Shown here piece after piece: positions 35,281-46,212 of a stretch of DNA of 64,000 nucleotides. The notes under the pieces are model-generated. The model was not told where the DNA came from and searched no databases. It saw nothing but the letters and a program-made list of their open reading frames with translations. The stretch lies in NCBI GenBank assembly GCA_932294295.1, contig OW028586.1, positions 5,623,201 to 5,687,200 on the forward strand. The letters are read 5' to 3'. The DNA comes from Alitta virens (lineage: Eukaryota; Annelida; Polychaeta; Phyllodocida; Nereididae). Each line of letters starts with the position of its first letter. Position 1 is the first letter of the stretch. Made by a program: the position numbers and the translations under genes.

Positions 35281-35396
35281 CTATATGCTTCTGGTTTCTA
35301 CTACCAAATATAGTTAATCAATCTTAACCTAGAGAGCCTCTACATAGCCCACTCAGGTGCTGATGAGGTGTTAAACAATAACTCACACACACACAC
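35281..35396 (+). mobile_element. LINE 3' fragment inserted in Copia integrase
   Basis: This is the last 116 bases of the RNase H-bearing LINE, including the C-terminal codons, GATGAGGTGTTAAACAATAA and a CA-repeat tail. It is flanked by a perfect 13-bp duplication ACCATAGGGGCTT (35268-35280 and 35397-35409). Confidence 0.95.
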
Positions 35397-36689
35397 ACCA
35401 TAGGGGCTTGTGTCTGCCAAGAATTTTTCCAGTGCTTTTGTTGCATCAGATTTGTGTTTGAGAAAATAAACAAAATTCACACCCGAATAATCGTCAACAA
35501 ATGAGGCAGCATACACAAAACCTTCTCTAGCTACTGGAGTTATTGGTCCAGCTAAATCACAGTGCACAAACTCCAAAGGGTTGCTAGCTTTCCTATCAGG
35601 CATTCTACTTCTGGATTGGGTTGCCTTGCCCATGTCACATACATCACACTGAAAATTTGATTTATCATTGATAATCATTCCATCTACAACATTCTCCAGT
35701 TTCAGGATATCTCTAGTGTTGCAATGACCCAAAATTCTATGCCATTCCACCAGGCTATGTCTACGCACCTGGATAAACTTGGTGCTGTTTAAGTAATACA
35801 ACCTTCCCTCTTTTGTAATGTCAAACACACCTCCATTTTGTGCTCTAAGCTCAGAAGAATTTGGTGAAAATATTACATTTGCACCCTTTTCTGTTGCTGC
35901 TTGAACAGAAAAGATATCTTGGCTATAACTTGGCACATACAGAGCATCATGCAACATACACTTACAAGCATTTCCATTGACATCATATATTACAACTGAA
36001 GCTGTGCCCTTACCCTGTACTGCACCACTAGATCTACTCCCATCAGCCAATTCAATGACATGGTTCTTTGGCTCAAAATTGTTGTCAAACTTCACAAAAT
36101 TGGACTCATCTGTAACAATATGTGCTGTGGCATCACAATCAACTAACAACTTGTTCACATTAATAACATCAGCATCATCAATTAATTCAACACTTGCTCT
36201 GAAAGCATAAGAATGTGAATGTTCATCACTCGGACAGTCATTGACATTGTCTGTGAAATCACTGGCACTCCTCAGAGAGTCCTTCCTCTTGCAGTAACTT
36301 GTGTCGTGGGTTGTTGACTTGCAATTCTCGCACCATCTACGCCGGGGTTTTCTTATCCTGCATTCTGCTGCTTTGTGTCCTGGTTCACCACACGAATAAC
36401 ATGTCAACATCCTTGCACCCTTTTCATATGGATCAGTTTTCATAACGTTGTGGCTCTTGGTTTCTGCTGTGGACTGAGAGTATTTTTCGGTTTCTTCAAA
36501 ATTTCTCAAAGCCCTCTTGAATTCGGCCAAATTCAAATCCTTTGCTTGACTTATAACGGTGAAAAATGTCTTAAATTCCGGGGATAAACCCTTTAATATC
36601 ATTGCCACCAACAAGCTGTCACTGACAACTTCATCTGCCATCTTAAGGGCATTGGCTGTTGTTTCTGCCCGAATCAAATAGTCAGTCAC
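35397..36689 (-). CDS. Copia gag C-terminus, protease and integrase N-part
   Basis: In order: helical gag (FKRALRNFEETEKYSQ), a classical CCHC knuckle CYSCGEPGHKAAEC, a second Cys/His region CENCKSTTHDTSYC, and the protease LLVDCDATAHIV. The integrase then starts with HRILGHCNTRD...CDVCDMGK (HHCC) and FVHCDLAGPI. In the protease the family's Asp-x-Gly triad reads Asp-Cys-Asp, which should disable it. The frame ends where the LINE fragment enters. It is shifted by a frameshift near 36,740 from the gag N-terminus. Confidence 0.88.
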
Positions 36690-36718
36690 AATTTCAGACT
36701 CACCCAGTTGTAACGAGG

Positions 36719-37050
36719 TCAGTTCAGTGTATAAGGCGATAATCCTGGGCTTTCTTTTCCCATATAATACTCCCTCAGAATAGTCAATGCTTTCCTGCCA
36801 TCGTCTCTGGCATCTCTAATTATCAGTGATAAACTGCGGTCATCCAGAAATTGGACTAATTCGGCATATGCTTCACTCAATTTCTCTGCACTGGGCGGAG
36901 TTTCTGCAGTTTCATTTGTGGGCTTTTCTATCACCACGTGGAGCTTCTTGGTCCTCATGTATCCCATGAATTTTACCTCCCAAAGTTCGTACTTATCGTC
37001 GTTTCCATCAAACATCAGTCGCCTGGGCCCATAACCTGTTACAATCTCCA
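36719..37050 (-). pseudogene. Copia gag N-terminus, start codon inside the LTR
   Basis: The ATG (37,050) lies inside the 5' LTR. The codons for TGYGPRR overlap the LTR end and the primer-binding site. Next come DKYELWEVKFMGYMRTKKLH, FLDDRSLSLIIRDA and ILREYYMGK. The frame is lost near 36,740, where another frame continues gag. This LTR/primer-site/gag overlap is known in GalEa-type Copia elements (established knowledge). Confidence 0.82.
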
Positions 37051-37076
37051 TTGTCTCTGGTTTCTCAGGTCTATTT

Positions 37077-37131
37077 TCTCTACATAGCCCACTCAGGTGC
37101 TGATGAGGCGTTAAACAATAACTCACACACA
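37077..37131 (+). mobile_element. 55-bp LINE 3' fragment inserted in the Copia LTR
   Basis: It contains only CTACATAGCCCACTCAGGTG, the GATGAGGCGTTAAACAATAA block and a CA tail. It is flanked by a perfect 13-bp duplication CTCAGGTCTATTT (37064-37076 and 37132-37144). Confidence 0.95.
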
Positions 37132-37580
37132 CTCAGGTCTATTTCGAATAAAGTCCAAGCAAATTAAACTCCACTGTGTTTCTTCAAAGAATCCATTCTT
37201 TTATTATCAAAAATTACAACAGATGGCGCTATTGCGCAATACATCCACCTGGCGGATTAAGTTCACGTCAACAATTGTATTATGTTAAATGTGAAATAAT
37301 ATGTACAGTGTTCCCATGGGTTATAATGTCTCACAAATATCTTACTTATTAACAGCAATCCATTCTGTTCAGAGTAAAGCCAAGTGAGCTTAAAAGGTAT
37401 TGTCTATACTTTTCCTGCCATTTAATTGCCCTCGAAGGTCCTGGGCCTCCACGCGGCGAGGGTGGAAACACTTGGGGTGAAGTCCTCTATCCCCAGTGGC
37501 TAAAACAGGACAGTGTGCATTGCACAAGCTGCTCCAGCTTTACAGGAGGGTGTGTCCCCTACCATACAGGGGAATCAAAA

Positions 37581-38744
37581 ATGAATATGTCCGAATCGAC
37601 AATTTCAGACCGGCTCGCACGTCCCCCGGGTGAACAAGGTGCGCGTCCCTCAGCGGTAAACCAGGCTGAGGTCGAAAAATTGGCTACTGGTTCCAGACTT
37701 GGTAAACGTTTGCGTCCATCATTAGATGACGCAAATAAAAGTTCAAATAATGAAGATATATCTAAGCCTTGGCCCAAGTTTCTTGTTGTTACTGGCAGTG
37801 ATGCTGGGTTTTCCCGACTTTCAGCCATAACAATATGCAGAACAATTAAGGAAAGCATTGGTTTTGTTGAAAATACAAGACGTTTAAGCAATTTGTCCTT
37901 GCTGGTGCAGGTTGCCCACAGGGACCAGTCGCTGAAATTGCTGGGGTTGGAGGCCTTTGCGGGTGCCCCTGTTAAGGTGGAGCCCCATCGGTTTTTCAAC
38001 TCCTGCAAGGGAGTTGTAACATCACATGAGAGCAGTCTCTGCTCCGATGACGAACTGAGGGACTGGCTGGATGACTACAATGTCATCCACATTCATCGCC
38101 AGCCCCCAAGATATTCACGACAGCTACTCACTCTGACCTTTGATGGCACAGTGTTGCCTGACAAGGTCAGCATTGGGTTCGAGTGGTGTAGGGTACGTCC
38201 CTACATCCCGAACCCAAAACGATTTTACAACTGCCAAAGATTTGGCCATTTCAGCGGCTCCTGCCGTGCCAAACCAACCTGTGCCAATTGTGGATCACGG
38301 GAACACACCCATTCCCGTGACTCACCATGTATGAATACATCGTATTGTGTTAATTGTGGAGGTGATGGGCCAGCCTATCACCGTGGCTGTCCCAAATGGC
38401 AGCTAGAGAAAGAGATCCTGAAGTTAAAGACCACCAAGGATATCTCCTTTCCCCAAGCGCGCCGTATAGCTGAACAGGCTGCTGGGGCAAGCTATGCCTC
38501 AGTCCTGTCTCAGATGACTGGACCTAGATCTCCTTCACCCAGATCATCGCCCAGGCGAAGGATTGACCTAGATCCTAATTATAATTATTCCAAGGCAGGG
38601 CAAAGCTTGCAGAAAGATAAACCAGAATCGAAGACTTCACAGTCAGATGATCACCTGGCAAGAATGAAGCAGCATGCTACAGATGTCGGTAAAGGACATC
38701 TCGTAGCTCCATTAGTTGCTGCTTCACAGCTTAGTGTACCCTGA
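37581..38744 (+). CDS. LINE ORF1, zinc-knuckle RNA-binding protein
   Basis: The ATG at 37581 (MNMSESTISDRLARPPGEQ) gives 387 residues. An RRM-like middle (PWPKFLVVTGSD, VEPHRFFNSCKGVV) is followed by three Cys/His knuckles: FYNCQRFGHFSGSC (the first Cys is replaced), CANCGSREHTHSRDSPC and CVNCGGDGPAYHRGC. A basic Ser-rich tail follows (GPRSPSPRSSPRRR). Proteins of this type coat LINE RNA (family knowledge). The frame is intact. After its stop about 330 bases separate it from ORF2, in which an open basic segment (38,790-39,002) may be a frameshifted ORF1 tail. Confidence 0.88.
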   Translation: MNMSESTISDRLARPPGEQGARPSAVNQAEVEKLATGSRLGKRLRPSLDDANKSSNNEDISKPWPKFLVVTGSDAGFSRLSAITICRTIKESIGFVENTRRLSNLSLLVQVAHRDQSLKLLGLEAFAGAPVKVEPHRFFNSCKGVVTSHESSLCSDDELRDWLDDYNVIHIHRQPPRYSRQLLTLTFDGTVLPDKVSIGFEWCRVRPYIPNPKRFYNCQRFGHFSGSCRAKPTCANCGSREHTHSRDSPCMNTSYCVNCGGDGPAYHRGCPKWQLEKEILKLKTTKDISFPQARRIAEQAAGASYASVLSQMTGPRSPSPRSSPRRRIDLDPNYNYSKAGQSLQKDKPESKTSQSDDHLARMKQHATDVGKGHLVAPLVAASQLSVP

Positions 38745-39072
38745 CATGGTGCACCTTCCGGCGATGAGTCGGAAGAGGTACACCAGCCAATGGAAGAGGA
38801 GGCAGGGACTACCACCATCCCTAGGCATCAACGGGAGGGGGCAATTGATAAAAGATCAATTGTTCCCAAAAGACCCCCCCTCATCAGAAAAACCCTAGAA
38901 AAATCTAGTGCAATGGGCACCATAAAACCACCATCTAAGCATGGTGGGGCCCCCAAAAAGATCTTAACACCAAAAGAGGCAGCGACTTTGAAGAAAAAGT
39001 AAATATTCATACAAATTCATACCATGCACTATAGATTTTACTATGATAATATTAAACTCTTTTAACTAATTC

Positions 39073-42000
39073 ATGGACAGTATCATTCAGTGGAACTGTC
39101 GAGGTTTCAGAGCCAACTTCGATGAAATAGGTTGCATGGTCCAAGACTTAAACCCTAGTGTTTTCTGCCTGCAGGAAACATTTCTGAAACCTCCAAATAG
39201 TTTTAAACTGAGAAACTACCATATGTATAATACATATGGCAATATTGCCCACGATAGAGCCACTGGTGGCTCATCAATTTTAGTTAAAAATGGAATCATT
39301 CATTCTCATATTCCACTTAACACAAACCTTCAGGCTGCAGCAGTTCGTCTGAACCTGAATAAAACATTCACTATATGTTCCTTATATATCCCTCCACCCT
39401 TTCACCTTACAGCCAGTGATTTGCATAACCTTTACAATCAACTTCCTGAACCGCGTCTTATCCTAGGAGATTTTAACAGCCATAACCAATTGTGGGGAAG
39501 CACTTCCCACAACAACAAAGGAAAAACCATTGAAGATTTTCTCAATGACCACACCCTTTGTTTGTTCAATGATGGTTCATCCACATATCTTCACCCAGGT
39601 CATGGAACATTTTCATCAATTGACCTTAGTATATGTGATCCAGAGTTATTTCTGGAATTTGAATGGAGAGTATTAGAGGACACTCACGGCAGTGATCACT
39701 TTCCCATTGTCCTACAAAACGTAGAAGGTACAAGAGAAGTGGGTCAACTCCGATGGAAGTTGCATAAAGTGGATTGGACCTCCTTCGAAAAGCACGGCTT
39801 AGAAACAATTACTATGTCTCATTATAGGAATTGTAATAATCTCGTTGAAGATTTTTACTAATGATATTACTGATACAGCCAATAAAACAATACCGATGAC
39901 AAAAAATAATTCTAAACGAAGTGCAAGACCCTGGTTTGACGACGAAGTAAGAGAAGCTATTAAAAACCGTAAGAGAGCGCTCAGAATTTTTAAATCACAG
40001 CCGACCATCAACAATCTGAATAATTTTAAGTGCCTGAAAGCCAAAGCGCGTAGAATTGTCAGGCAAAAAAAACGTAGTTGCTGGAGAGACTGTCTCCAGA
40101 CTCACTGAAAGAACTCCTAGCAATAAAGTCTGGAAAATGATTAAGAAGATTGAAGGAAAGAACCTAGCTTCGCATGTAAGCATTCTAGAAGTGAATGGAG
40201 AGCATCTCTCCTCACTAGAACAAATATCAAACGAGTTAGGAGAACAGTTTGCATACAACTCCTCATCAGAGAACTATACGAGAGAATTTCAATGTTATAA
40301 GGCTCAAGCTGAGAGATTAAACCTAAATATACAGTCTGATAACAGCGAAGATTATAACTCCTACATCACCTTAGAAAAACTTCAGAAGGCCATCTTAAAA
40401 GCGACTGACTCTGCAACAGGCCCTGATAATGTACATTATCAAATCTTAAAACACCTACCTCAATCCTCTTTAAAAACATTACTGTATATCTGTAATCAAA
40501 TTTGGGAGAAGGGATGTCTTCCATCCCTCTGGAAACAAGCCACGGTCATCCCAATTCCCAAGCCGGGGAAGGATCATAGTGATCCTATGAATTATCGACC
40601 AATAGCCTTAACCAGTTGTCTATGTAAGACAATGGAGCGAATTGTTACTGATAGACTGGTTTGGTTCCTGGAGTTGAACCAGCTTATTACAGAGTTCCAA
40701 TCTGGATTTCGCCGTCACAGGAGCACATTAGATCATTTAGTCAGACTGGAAACTTATGTTAGAGATGCTTTCATTAACAGAGAACACGTAGTAGCCATAT
40801 TCTTTGACCTAGAAAAAGCTTATGACACTACATGGAAATATGGAATAATGAAAGATCTCCACGACCTAGGGCTTCGAGGTCGCCTTCCAGTTTTCATCGG
40901 ATCCTTCCTACAGGATCGCTTCTTTAAGGTCCGAGTGGGATCAACGATGTCAAGCCCCTACTCTCAGGAGAATGGAGTCCCTCAGGGTAGTATTCTCTCG
41001 CCCACCCTCTTTAACGTCAAAATCAACAGTATAGTAAATTCCATCTCAGAAAATCTCATGTCGTCCCTATATGTTGACGATTTCCTCATTGCATATCGTT
41101 CCAGATATATGCCAACCATAGAACGACAACTGCAATTAAATTTGAATAGGATTCACAAATGGTCACTCGAAAATGGCTTCAAGTTCTCTAAACAGAAGAC
41201 AGTTTGTCTGCCTTTCTATTACTTACGATCAAACCATCCAGATCCATCACTAATAATTGACAACTGTCAAATAAAAGTGGTGAATGAAACAAAATTTTTG
41301 GGTGTACTCTTTGACTCCAAATTGTCTTTCATTCCGCATATCAAAGCACTGAAAGCAAAGTGCCTGAAATCAATGAACCTCCTTAAAGTAGTGAGCAAAT
41401 ATAATTGGGGTGGGGACACAACGGTCCTCCTTCGTCTCTATCGAGCAATTACTCGTTCTCGACTTGATTATGGTTCTGTGGTATATGGCTCCGCCAGACC
41501 ATCTTATCTAAAATGCCTGAATTCTGTACATCATCAAGGGTTGCGACTAAGCTTAAGAGCTTTTCGTACATCTCCTGTAGAGAGCTTATATGTACTGGCA
41601 GGGGAACCTCCACTTTCCCTTCGTCGTATCAAGTTATCCATGCAATACATACTAAAAGTAGCTTCAACTCCAACAAATCCAACATATGATGTAATATTTC
41701 ATCCAAAATACATGCATCATTATGAATCTCGTTCAAACGCCATTCGACCACTGGGATTACGCATGAAATTCTATCTTGAGGCTGCAAAAATTGATACTAC
41801 AATCATTGCCGAGACGGAAGTACCACCCATTCCGCCATGGATTCTCCCAGTCCCGAAAGTTATACTGGATTTGGCAGAGCTTAAGAAAAGCGAAACCAAT
41901 CCGGTAGACTATCAAAACCTATTTTATAGTATAAGGTTTAAATACGAATCGTACAAATTTCTATACACAGATGGCTCAAAAATGGAAAGACGAGTAGGCT

Positions 42001-42755
42001 GTGCTGTCACTTCTTATAAAACCGTTATAGCTGAATGTCGTCTTCCAGACCACTGCTCAATATACACTGCAGAATTAACAGCTATTTACCTTGCCTTAAA
42101 GAACATCGAGGACTCAGAATCAGATCGTTATGTTATCTGTTCTGATTCCAAATCTGCTCTTCAAGCAATCCAAAATAAACAACTTGATAACCCTGGGATC
42201 TTAGATGTTCTGATTAAGTATTTCTATCTTCACGAATACAAAGACATAGTATTCTGCTGGATTCCTGGACACGCTGGCATTGAAGGGAATGAAAAAGCAG
42301 ACCTGGCAGCAAAAAGGGCTCTTACAAAAGAGATAACTGATTTTACCATTCCATACACTGATTTTAAAATGACTATAAAATCTTTTATCATGTCTTGCTG
42401 GCAAAGACAATGGAATGAATGTAATAACAACAAGTTGCATTCAATCTTACCTTGCATTCAAAATAAAATACCTAGTAGGTTCAATACTCGCAAAGATCAA
42501 GGAATATATCACAGATGCCTCATAGGACATTCAAGACTTACACATTTACACCTTTTAGTCAATGAACCGGCACCGGTATGCCAGAGTTGTCGGCGCCCCC
42601 TAACAATCAAACATATTTTATTAGATTGCATCCACTTACAAGGCATTAGAAGACCTCTGTTTCAAGCTACTACCTTACAACATCTCTTTACTAGATATCC
42701 AACCCAGACAATTATTGATTTTTTATATGCTTCTGGTTTCTACTACCAAATATAG
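39073..42755 (+). pseudogene. LINE ORF2: endonuclease, reverse transcriptase, RNase H
   Basis: The ATG at 39073 starts an APE-type endonuclease: IIQWNCRGFRANFDEI, CLQETF, GDFNSHNQLWGS, HGSDHFPIVL. The frame shifts near 39,850 and again near 40,090, giving three registers. The last register holds reverse transcriptase (MNYRPIALTSCLCKTMERIV, FFDLEKAYDT, GVPQGSILSPTLFNV, catalytic LYVDDFLIAY), then RNase H (LYTDGSKMERR, YTAELTAIYLAL, ICSDSKSALQ, PGHAGIEGNEKADLA). It ends in a finger CQSCRRPLTIKHILLDC (C-x2-C-x7-H-x4-C). All catalytic residues that I can check are kept, so decay is recent and limited to the two shifts. Confidence 0.9.
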
Positions 42756-42837
42756 ATAATCAATCTTAACCTAGAGAGCCTCTACATAGCCCACTCAGGT
42801 GCTGATGAGGCGTTAAACAATAACTCACACACACACA

Positions 42838-43229
42838 ATTACCTTGCATTCAAAATAAAATACCTAGTAGGTTCAATACTCGCAAAGATCAAGGCATATA
42901 TCACAGATGCCTCATAGGACATTCAAGACTTACGCATTTACATCTTTTAGTCAATGAACTGGCACCGGTATGCCAGAGTTGTCGGTGCCCCCAAAAAATC
43001 AAACATATTTTATTAGATTGCACCCACTTACAACGCATTAGAAGACCTTTGTTTCAAGCTACTACCTTACAACATCTCTTTACCAGATATCCAACGCAGA
43101 CCATTATTGATTTTTTACATGCTTCTGGTTTCTACTACCAAATATAGATAATCAATCTTAACCTAGAGAGCCTCTACATAGCCCACTCAGGTGCTGATGA
43201 GGCATTAAACAATAACACACACACACATT
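42838..43229 (+). mobile_element. 5'-truncated LINE copy on the tail of the first
   Basis: It repeats the last about 390 bases of the LINE, from the ACCTTGCATTCAAAATAAAA block to the CA tail, with scattered differences such as CCCCAAAAAATC for CCCCTAACAATC. It starts directly in the CA tail of the full-length copy, so it probably inserted there. Confidence 0.9.
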
Positions 43230-43684
43230 TTTACATTCACAATTAATACATTTTCCAGTGTTTTGTTTATGAGTTGATGGTACAAGTTGAACATTTGTGG
43301 TATATACATATATATCTTGTTGTTGTCTGTTTTGTGCATCTGCCAGTAGGTGGATTCCATTCAGTGCTGCCATCTTGTGGGTAGTGTTTGGTTCATCTTG
43401 GGTGTCCTTTAACATTGCTGTCATTGTAAATTTATACAGGCCTGGTTCATTCTATACAAGTATCATACATTTCTGCTAGCTGTTCAAGTAAAATCATTTC
43501 ATTATATAAGCATTATACATTCTACATGACATCCCCCATACTCCCTAAAAAAATTGGAGTTTGCTGCCTTTTTGGCCGCAATCCTAATTTTTTGTCAGTA
43601 TTTGTTCTGTATTTGGTCACCAATCTCATGTCAACATCAAGCACCTCAGCTCGACTTGATGTTCCGTTTTAGTTCTGGCTACTT
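43230..43684. other. No gene seen
   Basis: Non-coding sequence between LINE and SINE copies. Short open frames are unsupported. Confidence 0.5.
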
Positions 43685-43877
43685 AGGGCGGGGGCCTAGC
43701 TCAGAGGTATTGCTCTGGGCTTCTAACTGCTGGGTCCCAGGTTCGATTCCCGGTCGAGCCTAAGTTGGATGGCAGTTTCATCCTTCGTCTCATTGCCATG
43801 GTCTCTGCCTGTCCTAATTAGCCCAACTGGAGCAGAAATACAGGACGTAAAGCCCTAATCACCCACCCACCCCACCC
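43685..43877 (+). mobile_element. tRNA-derived SINE, full length
   Basis: It has a complete head (AGCTCAGAGGTATTGCTCTG, GGTTCGATTCCCGG), body and tail ending in CCCACC repeats. It is flanked by AGTTCTGGCTACTT (43671-43684) and AGTTCTGGTTACTT (43878-43891), one base different. Confidence 0.93.
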
Positions 43878-43891
43878 AGTTCTGGTTACTT

Positions 43892-44500
43892 CATAGGGAC
43901 TGTATAATTTCTGCCCTTTTTGACAGCATTCGTCTATCCATGAGTATTTTGGCAGGTGGCCATCATGCCCGAACGACGCTTCGTTGTTCCAAAAGCGCTC
44001 ACTAGGGTCGCTGTTCGGCGTATCCCTGACCCCTCGACCTGAGTGCTTTATTGGGATCACCAGAGGTCAATATTTTATGTGATTTCAGGCTGTGAATTGC
44101 CGTTATTGCTGACGCTTTCTGTGCTAGTGTAACATGAGGTTAATGGCCATTTAAGCAAGATTGTTTATGACAGAATCTGAGACCTACTTGCAAAAATGTT
44201 TTATCTTTTAATCTTAAACTTGGGTTGTTTCATTTTCTTAGAGTTGGGATGTGAGATGTCAGTTATCCTACTAGTATGCCCTTTCTAAATTAATTATTTC
44301 CTATTAAGTTAAAAAATTAAAAGGTTACATTTACATTCATACATACATTATTTGTACATATAATTTTGTGACTATTCGGCGGGGATGAGTGTGTTTCATT
44401 TTTCTTACCATACCCTGTCTCCCCCCCATTAAATATTTGGAACTAACGCCCTGTCGTCTGACAAGATAACAGGGCGTCACTTCTCGACATTGCTGTTAAC
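43892..44500. other. Probable upstream region of a small secreted-protein gene
   Basis: No coding frame. It leads into the signal-peptide exon at 44,501. I see no certain TATA box. Confidence 0.4.
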
Positions 44501-44923
44501 ATGGCTGTGTTTTTCGTTATTTCCGTTGCTTTGTTTGCGTGGCTGCACATAGTACATGGTAAGTGATTTACTTTCTATTTTAAAAAGGGTTGTTCAACTT
44601 TGACCGTCTTTTTGAGTCACTTATGTAATTTTGCAAAGCTCATGTTTGTTAACTGGTTGTGTTGTAATTCACACAAATGATTGATACGTTGTTGGGGGGT
44701 TTAAAGTCCTTCAATTTTGTTGGCCTGGCATTGTTTTTGGGAAAAAAACGATCTCACTGCCTTATTGACTTTATATACTGTTGTCTACCTGAAATATAAA
44801 TTTGTTAGTGGTTTACATGTTATTCGAGGTTGTCCTTGCCCTTGTTTAGGCTATTCCTGCGTTGCCGATGACGTGACTGGCAGTTGTGACGTGACTGGTG
44901 ATGGGGTGTGTTATGTACGTTAA
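44501..44923 (+). CDS. Small secreted Cys-containing protein, two exons (maybe partial)
   Basis: Exon 1 (44501-44558) encodes a complete signal peptide, MAVFFVISVALFAWLHIVHG, followed by a GTAAGT donor. Exon 2 begins at 44850 after TTGTTTAG in matching phase and reads YSCVADDVTGSCDVTGDGVC, then YVR and TAA at 44921. An alternative is a donor GTACGT at 44915, continuing to exons that I could not find. The signal-peptide exon, its phase, and the HxVxG-Y-x-C junction match the first junction of the minus-strand gene ending at 50,351. The two may therefore be related, and this one may be a fragment. Function unknown. Confidence 0.5.
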
Positions 44924-45231
44924 AATTTCACTCTAAAATTATGCATTAATGTATATGAAAAATTAAAACTCTGGCTCAGGTATTGGGTTTTCCTAAAATG
45001 GTCAATTCACATGTTTATTCATGGTCAGATAGGTGACAGGTAGGTATGGGTAAGTAACTCTGGTCGTTCTATTGTTTACCAGTCTGGGTTAATTAAGGCC
45101 TCTCTTAATTGATCAGCGCCTAGCTCAATCATCTGCCTAGCGTCACTGTTGCTGACTCTGTTCAGCAATGGCATTGGACCGTTCGAATTCTCATCTATTT
45201 CATATAGGAAATGACGGCACATCATCCATAG

Positions 45232-45285
45232 GAGAGCCTCTACATAACCCACTCAGGTGCTGATGAGGCGTTAAACAATAACTCA
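45232..45285 (+). mobile_element. 54-bp LINE 3' fragment
   Basis: Only GAGAGCCTCTACATAACCCA, the GATGAGGCGTTAAACAATAA block and a few bases remain. A perfect 14-bp duplication CACATCATCCATAG flanks it (45218-45231 and 45286-45299). Confidence 0.95.
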
Positions 45286-45416
45286 CACATCATCCATAGG
45301 TAAATTATGGCATTATCGGCCATGTAGTCATTGTCTGGGATAACTTCAAGGACTTAGTCTTTGTGGCATGCAATGTCACTCCACGGGGTTGATGTAGACG
45401 TCATTGGGACATCACT

Positions 45417-45615
45417 GGGCAGGGGCCTAGATCAGAAGAAGCTTTTGGGGTTCCAACCGCTGGGTCCCGGGTTCGATTCCCGGTAGAGCCTAAGTTGGAT
45501 GGCTGTTTCCTCCTTCGTCTCAATGCCATGGTCCCTGCCTATCCTAATTAGCCCAACTGGTGCAAAAATACTGGACGTAAAGCCCTAATCACAAACAAAC
45601 AAACAAACAAACAAA
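45417..45615 (+). mobile_element. tRNA-derived SINE with (CAAA)n tail
   Basis: Head with a slightly altered A box (TAGATCAGAAGAAGC), intact B box GGTTCGATTCCCGG, body, and a tail that ends in about six CAAA units and not the usual CCCA or CA. It has a perfect 14-bp duplication ATTGGGACATCACT (45403-45416 and 45616-45629). Confidence 0.94.
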
Positions 45616-45629
45616 ATTGGGACATCACT

Positions 45630-46212
45630 ATAGGGGTGGCGTATCTTATATACCTCTTCGCAAAAGAGCTTAAAGAAACGCCAAATGTCTTGACCCATCT
45701 ATGGCTGGGCCCCAATTTCCGATATCTGTAACATTGACCTGAGCCATCAGGGTATTTTATTCTATTAGATTTAACTGTTTCCTTGTATGAGCGTCACTTT
45801 TCCATTTCTCTGAAATTCATAAAACATTTCCAATTGTTAAGGATAATTAGCATGCACAATGTTACGTTTCTATAAAAATTTATGGTCTTTTAATACCTTT
45901 TTTTTTCTAGTCTGCCACTCTGTCAACTGTACAGGGTTCATATATCTCCTGCAGCTGCTGGCTCAGTTGTTGGGCAACTGACTGAGCATTTACATTACTA
46001 ATGGCCTTGCGACTGCTAGGTTTGCTCGATAGCGGACCGAAGTTCGCTGAAGTTCTATTTTGAGGCGACTTTTTAGTCAATTTTGACAACATTTTCTCCA
46101 ATTTTTCAACGCAAGACTGCAACAGATCTAGGCCGGAAGGCTGAACAGACTGTGATTTGACCTATTGTACAGTTTTTTAAAACTCATGTTCTCAAACGAT
46201 ACACCACCATCA
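45630..46212. other. No confirmed gene
   Basis: A minus-strand frame at 45,907-46,122 (MQSCVEKLEKMLSKLTKKSP onward) looks helical, but I cannot link it to any exon or family. It is left uncalled. Confidence 0.4.

Larger units (their letters stand above)
32934..37273 (-). mobile_element. GalEa-like Copia retrotransposon, 3' LTR mostly deleted
   Basis: It is flanked by a perfect ATTGT duplication (32929-32933, 37274-37278). The 5' LTR is 37,037-37,273 (TGTTGACG...TTGTAACA on the coding strand). The primer-binding site GGTTATGGGCCCAGG follows at once (37,022-37,036 on the other strand). At the 3' end only about 53 bases of LTR remain (32,934-32,987), so most of that LTR was deleted. Gag and pol lie on the minus strand. 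Two short LINE 3' fragments are inserted in it. Confidence 0.9.
37433..42837 (+). mobile_element. I/Nimb-like LINE, near full length
   Basis: It carries a GC-richer 5' leader, ORF1 with zinc knuckles, ORF2 with endonuclease, reverse transcriptase, RNase H and a C-terminal Cys/His finger, then a short 3' UTR. The 3' end reads GATGAGGCGTTAAACAATAA and a CA-repeat. The domain set (endonuclease + RT + RNase H) places it in the I group of LINEs. The exact 5' border and target duplication were not found because another copy sits on its tail. ORF2 has two frameshifts, so this copy is inactive. Confidence 0.85.

Noticed and set aside
38790..39002. Separate small gene between LINE ORF1 and ORF2
   Set aside because: It is basic and Pro/Lys-rich, directly after ORF1, so a frameshifted ORF1 tail is more likely than an independent gene.
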